A stretch of 9,479 nt of DNA from the NCBI GenBank assembly GCA_016875645.1, contig VGPE01000098.1:1-9479 (forward strand), written 5' to 3'. Below the pieces are notes generated by a model. The model saw only the letters and a program-made list of their open reading frames with translations, did not search any database and was not told the origin of the DNA. The position numbers and the translations under genes were made by a program. Origin of the DNA: Chloroflexota bacterium. GTDB lineage: Bacteria > Chloroflexota > Limnocylindria > Limnocylindrales > CSP1-4. Every line of letters starts with the position of its first letter. The first letter of the stretch is position 1. Below, in pieces: positions 1 through 5,512 of this stretch.

Positions 1-1312
1 CAGGAACGACGCCGGGCAGCGAGGTCGTCAGGCGCATGGGCGAACCGGCGACCTCGAGGTGCAGCAGAAGGACGCCCGGGACGGTGTCGGCGAGCAGCTC
101 CACTGGGATCGTCCCGGTCCAGCTCCGGCCCGGCCGCAGGTCCGCGGCGATCGGGATGCGCGCCAGAAGTCGGGAAGATCCGCGACGCGGCATCGACCAG
201 ACCGCCAGCGTCGTCAGGATTGCGGCCGCCCTGCCGGTCCCGATCGCCGCGATCGGCCGGCGGCCCACGTTGGTCACGGTGACCTCGAGGCCGTCCGTCG
301 TCTGGGACAGGTCGTACGTCACCGCGTCCTGTGCATGGACGCGGATCTGGAGGCCCGGGATCGCGAGCCGGCTGCCGTCGGTCAGCGGCGACCCGTCGGA
401 ATCGCGCAGCTGCAGCTCGAGCCGGTAGCGGCCGGGCAGCTCGGGCGGGGTGATCGCTGCCGTGACCGTGCCACCCTGCGTGGCGCCGTCGACCAGCTCG
501 AACTCGGGCAGCAGCACCGGTACTTTGGCCGGCGGAACGGTCGTCTCCACGACCGAGACCGGTCGCCAGCGCGCGGCAACCATGAGCCCGTCCGGCAGCT
601 TGCCACCGCCGTCGGTTGGTTTGGCCAGCGCGGTTACGGTCGCCTTCCGGCCCGCGAGCAGAGTGCCCTCCACGCCCGGAGTCGTCAATTGGAACGTGCG
701 CCCGGCGAGGGTGGGAATGGCCATGGAGTTCGCGATCCAGGCGATTCCCTGCTCCCACCTAGGGTCGCTCGCGTACATGTACATGCCGCGCAGCGTGGGA
801 GCACCGCCGTAGTAGCGGCCGCCCGGGCGCAGGTAGTAGTCGTGGATCCTGCCGGCCACGTAATCGATCCCCGCCTCGTACGAGGCGAACCGAGTCGCAT
901 ATCGGCCCGGGTCGCGGTCGAATGCGTTCCAGCCGAAGAGGTTCCGGTATCGCCGCGCGAAGTACGAGGTCCCGAACGCGGTCTCGAGCATCGCGTGAGC
1001 CAGGAGGTAGCGCGCGTTGACGCCGTACTTGCGCTCGGCGGCCTTGAAGGCACTGCCGAGCGGTGGAAGCGGGGTGTTGGCCGCAAGGTAGCGATCGATC
1101 GCCCACGCCGAAAGACCCGACGGCGAGAGCAGGTTCGTATCGATGGTGAACGGACGCCGTGCAGCGTCCGGGCTTCGGACAGGGAAGGCAGCGCCAGGAT
1201 CGGTCCCGGCGGCGCCCGCGGCCGTGCTGAGCGGCGTCGCGAGGAGCGACGCGAAGAGCGTCAAGGCGACGAGGGTTGCGAAGCGGCGTGGCGCGATCAG
1301 GCCGACCGTCAA
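1..1312 (-). CDS. Secreted glucosaminidase-domain cell-wall hydrolase (3' end beyond window)
   Basis: Likely an exported peptidoglycan hydrolase cleaving glycan strands (endo-beta-N-acetylglucosaminidase family, Pfam Glucosaminidase type). The frame is open without a stop from about 1435 to the left edge, giving at least 437 residues from the proposed TTG start. Residues 1-35 form a signal peptide: Arg-Arg at 9-10, a hydrophobic core, then a small-residue region (LSTAAGAAG). The catalytic domain spans about 60-200. It includes LAHAMLETAFGTS, with Glu110 as the expected catalytic acid, and RNLFGW at 123-128, the family's usual NLFG signature. About 200 onward is a beta-rich region resembling one or two Ig-like domains, with phrases such as LPGRYRLELQLRDSDG and TVTNVGRRPI. 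The TTG start is chosen because it gives a clean signal peptide, but it has no good ribosome site. An in-frame stop lies near 1438. A strong Shine-Dalgarno plus GTG at 1440 lies in another frame. Family call firm; start uncertain. Confidence 0.85.
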   Translation of the reverse strand, partial: MTVGLIAPRRFATLVALTLFASLLATPLSTAAGAAGTDPGAAFPVRSPDAARRPFTIDTNLLSPSGLSAWAIDRYLAANTPLPPLGSAFKAAERKYGVNARYLLAHAMLETAFGTSYFARRYRNLFGWNAFDRDPGRYATRFASYEAGIDYVAGRIHDYYLRPGGRYYGGAPTLRGMYMYASDPRWEQGIAWIANSMAIPTLAGRTFQLTTPGVEGTLLAGRKATVTALAKPTDGGGKLPDGLMVAARWRPVSVVETTVPPAKVPVLLPEFELVDGATQGGTVTAAITPPELPGRYRLELQLRDSDGSPLTDGSRLAIPGLQIRVHAQDAVTYDLSQTTDGLEVTVTNVGRRPIAAIGTGRAAAILTTLAVWSMPRRGSSRLLARIPIAADLRPGRSWTGTIPVELLADTVPGVLLLHLEVAGSPMRLTTSLPGVVP

Positions 1313-1331
1313 AAGGGAGCCCCGTGTAAGC

Positions 1332-1360
1332 GCCGGCCCGTGACCTTCGGACGGGCCGGC
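1332..1360. repeat. Perfect 10-bp inverted repeat (hairpin) in hydrolase leader
   Basis: GCCGGCCCGT at 1332-1341 is the exact reverse complement of ACGGGCCGGC at 1351-1360, with a 9-nt loop. It lies about 20 nt upstream of the proposed TTG start of the secreted hydrolase, so it would form a very stable hairpin in that mRNA leader. No T-tract follows on either strand, so a simple intrinsic terminator is unlikely. It could be a translational or RNA-stability element, or a chance product of high GC. Confidence 0.45.
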
Positions 1361-1663
1361 AGCGCCGATCAGCTGGGGGGCTGCGGCGGAGAGATCTGCC
1401 GGCTGGGGCCGTACGAGCAGGGACGGGCGCGGTTCGTGCTGTCACCGCAATCCTCCCGATGCGATGGTCCGGCCGAAATGAGCAACAGGTACCCGCTGGA
1501 TCGGGCGGCGGTACCAGCGCCGCGAGTGCCCTGGGGCGTGTGCGCACCAGCAGCGCTCGAGCGGGCCCCCGCGTGGTGACACTGCGCACCAGGCCGGTGC
1601 ATCCGGGCACCGCGACGGACGGCCGCGGCAGGCGGTCACGCGCGGGCAAGCGCGCCGGCGGCC

Positions 1664-1669
1664 TACACT
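1664..1669 (+). promoter_or_regulatory. Possible -10 box of thioesterase gene
   Basis: TACACT matches four of six positions of TATAAT, including the key TA and final T. It ends nine bases before the ATG at 1679, which would place transcription initiation at or next to the start codon. A GGAGG at 1671-1675 sits only three bases before the ATG, so initiation could be leaderless or use this short-spaced site. No convincing -35 element is visible. Confidence 0.3.
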
Positions 1670-1678
1670 CGGAGGCTC

Positions 1679-2203
1679 ATGGATGATTCCGCGGCTCCTC
1701 GGCGCCCCGAAACTTCGCCGGTGGCCGTACCGCCGGATCCGCGCGACCTGCCCGGCCCGTTCCGGTATCGGCGCACGATCGAGGTCCGGTTCCCGGACAC
1801 CGACGCCATGGGCCACGTCAACAACGCGACGTTCCTGACGTATATCGAGGCAGCGCGCCTCGGGTACTTCGAGGCCGTGATGGGACGCCCGCTGCCGCTC
1901 GCAGCGCATGGCGCGTCGGAGAGCATGATTCTTGCCGAGGCGAGGCTCACGTTCCGCTCGCCCGCCTACTACGGCGAGACGTTGACGGTGGAAGCGCGAG
2001 TGGGCCGGATCGGGCGAACGAGCTTCACCCAGGACTACCGCGTTCTTGCGCCGGCGAGCCGATACGGCCGTGCGCGGCTGGTGGCCGTTGCCGACGCGGT
2101 GCAGGTGATGTACGACTACACGAGTGAGCGGCCGATCCCCGTGCCCGAGGAGATGATCGTGGCCTGCGAGCGCTACGAGGGGCGGCGGCTCCGCGATCTC
2201 TGA
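1679..2203 (+). CDS. Hotdog-fold acyl thioesterase (4HBT / YbgC-FadM type)
   Basis: Predicted cytoplasmic thioesterase hydrolysing an acyl-CoA or acyl-ACP thioester. The 174-residue product has a Pro-rich N-terminal extension (residues 1-27) ahead of one hotdog domain. The family signature is clear: RFPDTDAMGHVNNATF at about 37-52, with Asp42 in the position of the catalytic acid and the GHVNN loop, then YIEAARLGYF at 55-64, where Glu57 starts the long helix. The middle (LTFRSPAYYGETLTVEARVGRIGRTSF) and the later AVQVMYDY are typical beta strands of the fold. The start is set by GGAGG at 1671-1675; the domain would be intact with a start up to about residue 28. It is convergent with a FabF-type synthase, whose stop lies 27 bp away. 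A role in releasing or editing acyl chains is plausible from context, but the substrate cannot be read from the sequence; 4-hydroxybenzoyl-CoA-like substrates are an alternative. Confidence 0.88.
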   Translation: MDDSAAPRRPETSPVAVPPDPRDLPGPFRYRRTIEVRFPDTDAMGHVNNATFLTYIEAARLGYFEAVMGRPLPLAAHGASESMILAEARLTFRSPAYYGETLTVEARVGRIGRTSFTQDYRVLAPASRYGRARLVAVADAVQVMYDYTSERPIPVPEEMIVACERYEGRRLRDL

Positions 2204-2230
2204 CTCACGGCCAGGCCGGCCCGCCCGCCG

Positions 2231-3505
2231 CTACTCGACGAATCGGCGGAACACCGCCACGGAGTTCTGGCCCCCGAAGCCGAAGCCGTTGACCATCGCG
2301 GTGTCGATGCGCCCGTCCCGGGCGACCAGCGGGGTGTAGTCGAGGTCGCACTCGGGATCGGGGTTCTCGAGGTTGATCGTCGGCGGGATCCGGTTGTCTC
2401 GGATCGCACAGATGCCGGCGATCGCGCTGACGGCCCCGGCGCCCCCGATCAGGTGACCCACCATCGATTTGGGCGACGTGATCGCCACCCGGTATGCCGC
2501 CTCACCGAACGCCGATTTGATCGCACGGGTCTCAGTCACATCATTGAGCGTGGTCGAGGTGCCGTGGGCCACGATCAGGTCGATTTCATCGGGGCCGACA
2601 CCGGCCGCCTCCATCGCTCGCCGCATCGCCGCGGATGCGCCCCGACCCGATGGCTCCGGGGCGCTGATGTGGTAGGCGTCGGCGGTCAGGGCTGCGCCGC
2701 TGATCTCGGCCAGGATCGGTGCGCCACGGTCGAGTGCGTGGCGGGCCGACTCGACGACCGCGGCCGCGCCGCCCTCGCCCAGGACGAAACCATCGCGCAG
2801 CCGGTCGAACGGCCGCGAGGCCCGCGTCGGCTCGCTGTTGCGCTTGGACAGCGCGCCCATATTGCCGAGTGCAGCGACGGCAACCGGCAGGATGGCCGCC
2901 TCCGAGCCGCCCGCAATCGCCACGTCGACCTCGCCCGAGCGGATGAGGCGAAGCGCGTCCTGGAACGCAATCAGGCTGCTGGCGCACGCCGCGACCTGCG
3001 TGATGACCGGCCCCGTGAGCCCGTAGCGCATGGAGACCTGCGCCGCTCCCATGGAGCCGGAAAGGGCGGGGATCGCGAACGGCGAGACCTGGCCCGGGCC
3101 CTTCTGGTCGAGGACGCGCGTCCCGTCGATGACCTGCTCGAGGCCGCCCCCACCGGTATTGATGATGACGGCGGTCCGGTCGCGCTGCTCCTCGGTCTGC
3201 CGGGAGAAATCCAGACCTGAGGCATCAACCGCCTCCGTCGCCGACGCCATCGCGAAGTGGATGAAGCGGCTCATGCGGCGCGCCATCTTGCGATCCATGG
3301 CCACGGTCGGGTCGAAGTTCTTGACCTCGGCCGCGATGCGGACTTCGAGCTGGCCGAGTTCGAACGCGGTGATGGGCCCCACGCCCGAGATCCCCTCGAG
3401 CAGCGCCCGCCAGTAGTCGGGCGCGGTATTGCCGATCGGCGTCACCGCGCCGATGCCGGTGATGACGGCGCGGCGGGAAAGGTCAACAGGGGACGACGTG
3501 GACAC
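2231..3505 (-). CDS. fabF: 3-oxoacyl-[ACP] synthase II-type condensing enzyme (KAS, first copy)
   Basis: Condenses acyl-ACP with malonyl-ACP in fatty-acid elongation in the cytoplasm. At 424 residues it matches the usual KAS II length. The thiolase-fold Cys-His-His triad is complete: Cys174 in VAACASS, His314 in VAHGTST, His351 in SPKSMVGHLIGG, with Lys346 in the usual place. The N-terminus RRAVITGIGAVTPIGN and the gate loop GFGFGGQN at 407-414 are typical, keeping the Phe gatekeeper. The GTG start at 3505 is chosen because GAGAG lies five bases upstream (3511-3515) and the family N-terminus begins about a dozen residues later; an open extension upstream to 3595 has no family similarity. A TACAAT box at 3541-3546 suggests its own promoter. 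It is separated from the second KAS gene by the XRE/repeat region and convergent with the thioesterase gene. Specialised chain-length or polyketide-type roles cannot be excluded. Confidence 0.93.
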   Translation of the reverse strand: MSTSSPVDLSRRAVITGIGAVTPIGNTAPDYWRALLEGISGVGPITAFELGQLEVRIAAEVKNFDPTVAMDRKMARRMSRFIHFAMASATEAVDASGLDFSRQTEEQRDRTAVIINTGGGGLEQVIDGTRVLDQKGPGQVSPFAIPALSGSMGAAQVSMRYGLTGPVITQVAACASSLIAFQDALRLIRSGEVDVAIAGGSEAAILPVAVAALGNMGALSKRNSEPTRASRPFDRLRDGFVLGEGGAAAVVESARHALDRGAPILAEISGAALTADAYHISAPEPSGRGASAAMRRAMEAAGVGPDEIDLIVAHGTSTTLNDVTETRAIKSAFGEAAYRVAITSPKSMVGHLIGGAGAVSAIAGICAIRDNRIPPTINLENPDPECDLDYTPLVARDGRIDTAMVNGFGFGGQNSVAVFRRFVE

Positions 3506-3510
3506 GCAAT

Positions 3511-3515
3511 CTCTC
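3511..3515 (-). promoter_or_regulatory. Ribosome binding site fixing the GTG start of the first KAS gene
   Basis: GAGAG on the minus strand lies five bases before the GTG at 3503-3505. It supports that start over the ATGs further upstream, which would add about 30 residues with no family similarity. Confidence 0.5.
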
Positions 3516-3540
3516 GGGCTGGGCTGCGGGGGTGGACCCG

Positions 3541-3546
3541 ATTGTA
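3541..3546 (-). promoter_or_regulatory. -10 promoter box of first KAS gene
   Basis: On the minus strand TACAAT matches five of six positions of TATAAT, in a setting otherwise almost free of A/T. It would start transcription near 3534, giving a leader of about 29 nt that contains the GAGAG ribosome site. No good -35 hexamer is seen at 16-18 bp upstream, where the DNA is GC-rich with a CCGACG/CGTCGG inverted repeat (3548-3574), a possible activator or operator site. Confidence 0.5.
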
Positions 3547-3614
3547 CCGACGCGCGCTCCGGGCGCACGTCGGGGTGCATGGAGCGGCCCAACACTTCGT
3601 CGGGTGTCCGATGC

Positions 3615-3632
3615 GATGCCCGTCAATGCATC
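3615..3632. promoter_or_regulatory. 18-bp palindromic site upstream of XRE gene (inverted copy of array motif)
   Basis: GATGC-N8-GCATC, an inverted repeat with 5-bp arms. Read on the minus strand it matches 16 of 18 bases of the motif found in each of the four tandem repeats at 3979-4202, with the same 8-bp spacer length. It lies about 100 bp upstream of the XRE coding region and on the far side of that gene from the array, in opposite orientation. It is a candidate operator for the XRE protein or a remnant of a repeat copy. Confidence 0.45.
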
Positions 3633-3641
3633 ACTGGGCAA

Positions 3642-3663
3642 CTGATGCCCACACGGGCATCAG
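3642..3663. repeat. Perfect 9-bp-stem hairpin between first KAS and XRE genes
   Basis: CTGATGCCC at 3642-3650 and GGGCATCAG at 3655-3663 are exact reverse complements around a 4-nt ACAC loop. The GATGCCC/GGGCATC arms repeat the theme of the neighbouring 18-bp site and the tandem array. Together with TGGGCA at 3635-3640 and GATGCCC at 3615-3621 it allows alternative pairings. No T-tract follows on either strand, so an operator, a REP-like element or an RNA structure is more likely than a plain terminator. Confidence 0.5.
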
Positions 3664-3731
3664 GGCCGCCAGCCGCAGGGGATACCTCCCAGATAACGGG
3701 CAGTGCAGCGGTCCACGCCATGATCTGCGCG

Positions 3732-3988
3732 ATGCCCTACACCGACCGTCCGACCACACCGCAGACGATCGCCATCGGCCGGTGGATCGCCAACCGCCGA
3801 GCGCAGCCATGGTTTCCCAGCGCCAGCTGGCGCGCGTTTGTCACATGAGTCAATCCATGATCTCGCGCCTTGAGAGCGGCCAGACGCCGGGCATGAGCAT
3901 GGCAAAGCTGGCGCGCGTGCTCCACGTGCTCGGCTGGCCGCCCGTGGAAACGTCGCCGGCGTCTGCCGATCGGGACGCGATGCGCTGA
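3732..3988 (+). pseudogene. XRE-type helix-turn-helix regulator split by an apparent -1 frameshift
   Basis: A small DNA-binding protein of about 85 residues if its two halves are joined. The first half, from ATG 3732 (or 3720), reads GRWIANRRAQPWF, the first HTH helix of XRE proteins. The second half, in the -1 frame, begins SQRQLARVCHMSQSMISRLE and carries helices 2 and 3 (recognition helix SQSMISRLE) and then MAKLARVLHVLGWPP, the last helices of the domain. The break lies at 3813-3817, in TTTCCC; one extra T would give the expected F-S-Q-R-Q-L-A. Either this is a sequencing error in a short homopolymer, a true inactivating deletion, or only the 59-residue product from ATG 3809 is made, which would lack helix 1. 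The stop codon lies inside the first tandem repeat. It is transcribed opposite to both flanking KAS genes. No ribosome site is obvious. Family call is good; functional state unknown. Confidence 0.65.
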
Positions 3989-4226
3989 CGGGCATCGCCT
4001 GGAGGACTGAGGTCACTCGGGGTCTCCCGCGCCCTGCGAATGCGCGATGCGCTGACGGGCATCGCCTGGGAGGACTGAAGTCACCCGCGGTCTCCCGCGC
4101 CCGCGACTGCGCGATGCGCTGACGGGCATCGCCTGGGAGGACTGAAGTCACCCGGGCGTCAGTCGCCCGCGCCCGCCACAACGCGATGCGCTGACGGGCA
4201 TCGCCTGGGAGGACTGAAGTCACCCG
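3977..4226. repeat. Tandem array: four copies of a 43-44 bp palindrome-bearing element
   Basis: Copies start at 3977, 4044, 4111 and 4183 (periods 67, 67, 72). Each has GCGATGC-N8-GCATCGC, a 7-bp inverted repeat, followed by GGGAGGACTGAAGTCACCCG, which can fold as a second hairpin (GAC-TTCA-GTC flanked by GGG/CCC on the minus strand). Copies 2, 3 and 4 are identical over 44 bp; copy 1 differs by one missing G and two substitutions. The spacers of 24, 23 and 28 nt are related to one another (TCCCGCGCCC shared by the first two, CCCGCGCCC by the third), so the true unit is 67-72 bp. The array overlaps the XRE gene's last codons at one end and stops four bases before the fabF stop codon at the other. 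Candidates: clustered operators for the XRE regulator, REP-like DNA, or structured 3' untranslated RNA of fabF. Confidence 0.85.
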
Positions 4227-4230
4227 GGCG

Positions 4231-5493
4231 TCAGTCGCCCGTGTAGCGCTTGAAGATGACCGCGCCGTTGTGGCCCCCGAGGCCGATGTTGCTCGACATT
4301 GCGTACCGGATCGTCCGCGGCGTCGCCTCCGTGACCACGTTCAGATCGCACTCGGGATCGGGGTCGCGGTAGTTGATCGTCGGCGTGATGCATTGCTCGT
4401 AGACGGACTTCACGGTGGCGAACGCCTCGAACGCCCCGGCCGCACCCATCATGTGGCCGGTCATCGACTTGGTGCCCGAGATGGCCACGTTGGGCGTGTG
4501 GTCCCCGAAGACATTCCAGATCGCCTGCGCTTCGCGCTTGTCGCCCAGGGGCGTGGAGGTGCCGTGCGGGTTGAGCAGGTCGACCTCGTCCAACGGCACG
4601 CCGCGGCGCTCGAGTGCCATGCGCATCGCGCGAGCGGACCCGACGCCGTTCTCGATCGGCTGGATCATGTCCCAGCCGTCGGCCGCCGAGCCATAGCCGA
4701 CGACCTCGGCGTAGATCCGGGCTCCACGCGCCCTGGCGTGCTCGAGGTCCTCGAGCATCAGCGATGCTGCGCCCTCGCCCAGGACGAAGCCATCGCGCGT
4801 CAGGTCGAACGGGCGGGCCACGGTCTCCATCGGCTCCCCGGGCCGGGGTGAGCCCAGGCCGCGCATGTTGCCGAAGCCGATGTGAACCACTTCGAGCAGT
4901 GGCGACTCCGTCGAGCCGGTGATGGCGGCAATGCAGTCCCCGCGACGGATCGTCTCCGCCCCCTCGCCCACGTTGTGGGTGCCCGTCGAGCACGCCGTGA
5001 CGACGCACATGTTGTGGCCGATTGCGCCCGTCTCGATCGCGATCATGCCCGACGTGGAGTCGACCAGGCCGTTGGCGATGAAGAACGGGCTGACGGCGCG
5101 CGGTCCCCGGTCCCCCCACGTCTGCAGGTTGTCGATGAAGAGCTGCTGGCCGCCTCCGCCCGAGCCGAAGATCACCCCGATGTCCTCGCGGTTCTGGTCG
5201 GTGATCTCGAGGCCCGAGTCGGCGAGCGCCTGCTTGGCGGCGGCCACACCGAAATGCATGGCCGGCTCCCCCCGTCGAGCGGCCTTGAAATCCATCCACC
5301 TGGTCGCGTCGAAGTCCCGGACCTCGCCGGCCCAGTGGTGCTCGTACCTGGAGCTATCGAAGCGCGTGATCTCGCGGATCCCGCTCCGCCCCCGCACAAG
5401 GTTGTCCCAGGCCGTGTCCACGTCGTTGCCGACGGGACTGATGACGCCCAGCCCGGTGACGACCACGCGGCGGTTGTAGTCGGGTCTGCGCAC
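4231..5493 (-). CDS. fabF: 3-oxoacyl-[ACP] synthase II-type condensing enzyme (KAS, second copy)
   Basis: Second decarboxylating condensing enzyme of fatty-acid elongation, 420 residues. The triad is complete: Cys168 in VVTACST, His310 in LNPHGTST, His347 in GTKSMTGHMMGAAG, with Lys342. The N-terminus NRRVVVTGLGVISPVGND and the C-terminal SSNIGLGGHNGAVIFKRY are characteristic. At the gate loop the usual Phe of GFGG is Leu405 (GLGG), unlike the neighbouring copy, which may change acyl-chain gating. The GTG start at 5493 is chosen because AGAGAGG (5500-5506) lies six bases upstream and the family similarity begins at once; upstream ATG options would run back into fabD in another frame. The gene follows fabD by 19 bp and is surely cotranscribed. 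Its final codons and stop are duplicated inside the adjacent tandem array. It is clearly diverged from the first KAS, not a recent duplicate. Confidence 0.94.
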   Translation of the reverse strand: MRRPDYNRRVVVTGLGVISPVGNDVDTAWDNLVRGRSGIREITRFDSSRYEHHWAGEVRDFDATRWMDFKAARRGEPAMHFGVAAAKQALADSGLEITDQNREDIGVIFGSGGGGQQLFIDNLQTWGDRGPRAVSPFFIANGLVDSTSGMIAIETGAIGHNMCVVTACSTGTHNVGEGAETIRRGDCIAAITGSTESPLLEVVHIGFGNMRGLGSPRPGEPMETVARPFDLTRDGFVLGEGAASLMLEDLEHARARGARIYAEVVGYGSAADGWDMIQPIENGVGSARAMRMALERRGVPLDEVDLLNPHGTSTPLGDKREAQAIWNVFGDHTPNVAISGTKSMTGHMMGAAGAFEAFATVKSVYEQCITPTINYRDPDPECDLNVVTEATPRTIRYAMSSNIGLGGHNGAVIFKRYTGD

Positions 5494-5499
5494 GGCCGG

Positions 5500-5506
5500 C
5501 CTCTCT
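5500..5506 (-). promoter_or_regulatory. Ribosome binding site fixing the GTG start of the second KAS gene
   Basis: AGAGAGG on the minus strand, six bases before the GTG at 5491-5493, in the short gap after the fabD stop. It excludes the longer reading that would start inside fabD. Confidence 0.6.
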
Positions 5507-5512
5507 CTGCCT

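Larger units (their letters stand above)
1313..1678. other. Divergent intergenic spacer, 366 bp, no gene seen
   Basis: This stretch separates the minus-strand hydrolase from the plus-strand thioesterase. Short open frames exist on both strands, but their translations are Arg/Pro/Ala-rich low complexity without domain signatures, as expected by chance at this GC content. It holds a perfect 10-bp inverted repeat at 1332-1360, two KpnI-type GGTACC palindromes near 1489 and 1511, a Shine-Dalgarno-like GGGAGGA on the minus strand at about 1447-1453, and a possible -10 box at 1664-1669 just before the thioesterase. No RNA gene is recognisable. Confidence 0.6.

Noticed and set aside
59..1579. 506-codon plus-strand open frame
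   Set aside because: It is exactly antisense, codon for codon, to the glucosaminidase gene. Its product is Arg/Gln/Asp-rich with no domain, a usual shadow of a high-GC gene.
759..1649. 296-codon minus-strand open frame covering the hydrolase start
   Set aside because: It is out of frame with the signal peptide and catalytic motifs, and its Arg/Pro-rich product is a frame-shifted shadow.
1459..1686. 75-codon plus-strand open frame in the 1313-1678 spacer
   Set aside because: Its sequence is Arg/Gly/Ser/Ala-rich low complexity without ribosome site or domain, and it overlaps the thioesterase start.
2204..2230. Terminator between thioesterase and first KAS
   Set aside because: Only short GGCC repeats are present in the 27-bp gap, with no stable stem and no T-tract.
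3506..3595. 30-residue N-terminal extension of the first KAS
   Set aside because: It would cover the TACAAT promoter and ribosome site and has no resemblance to KAS N-termini; the GTG at 3505 explains the data better.
3812..3818. Programmed -1 ribosomal frameshift at GGTTTCCC in the XRE gene
   Set aside because: The sequence G-TTT-CCC is a poor fit to X-XXY-YYZ slippery heptamers, because re-pairing mismatches at the first codon position in both sites. A mutation or read error is simpler.
3660..4223. Long minus-strand open frame of 187 codons with a recurring DARQRIA phrase
   Set aside because: The repetition is simply the translated tandem array; the unit length is not a multiple of three throughout, the composition is Arg/Ala/Pro-rich, and it overlaps the better supported HTH gene.
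3977..4226. CRISPR-like layout: 43-44 bp repeats with 23-28 bp spacers
   Set aside because: The spacers resemble one another (TCCCGCGCCC in the first two, CCCGCGCCC in the third), one contains the fabF gene end, the first repeat overlaps a coding region and no cas gene is present. It is a tandem duplication.
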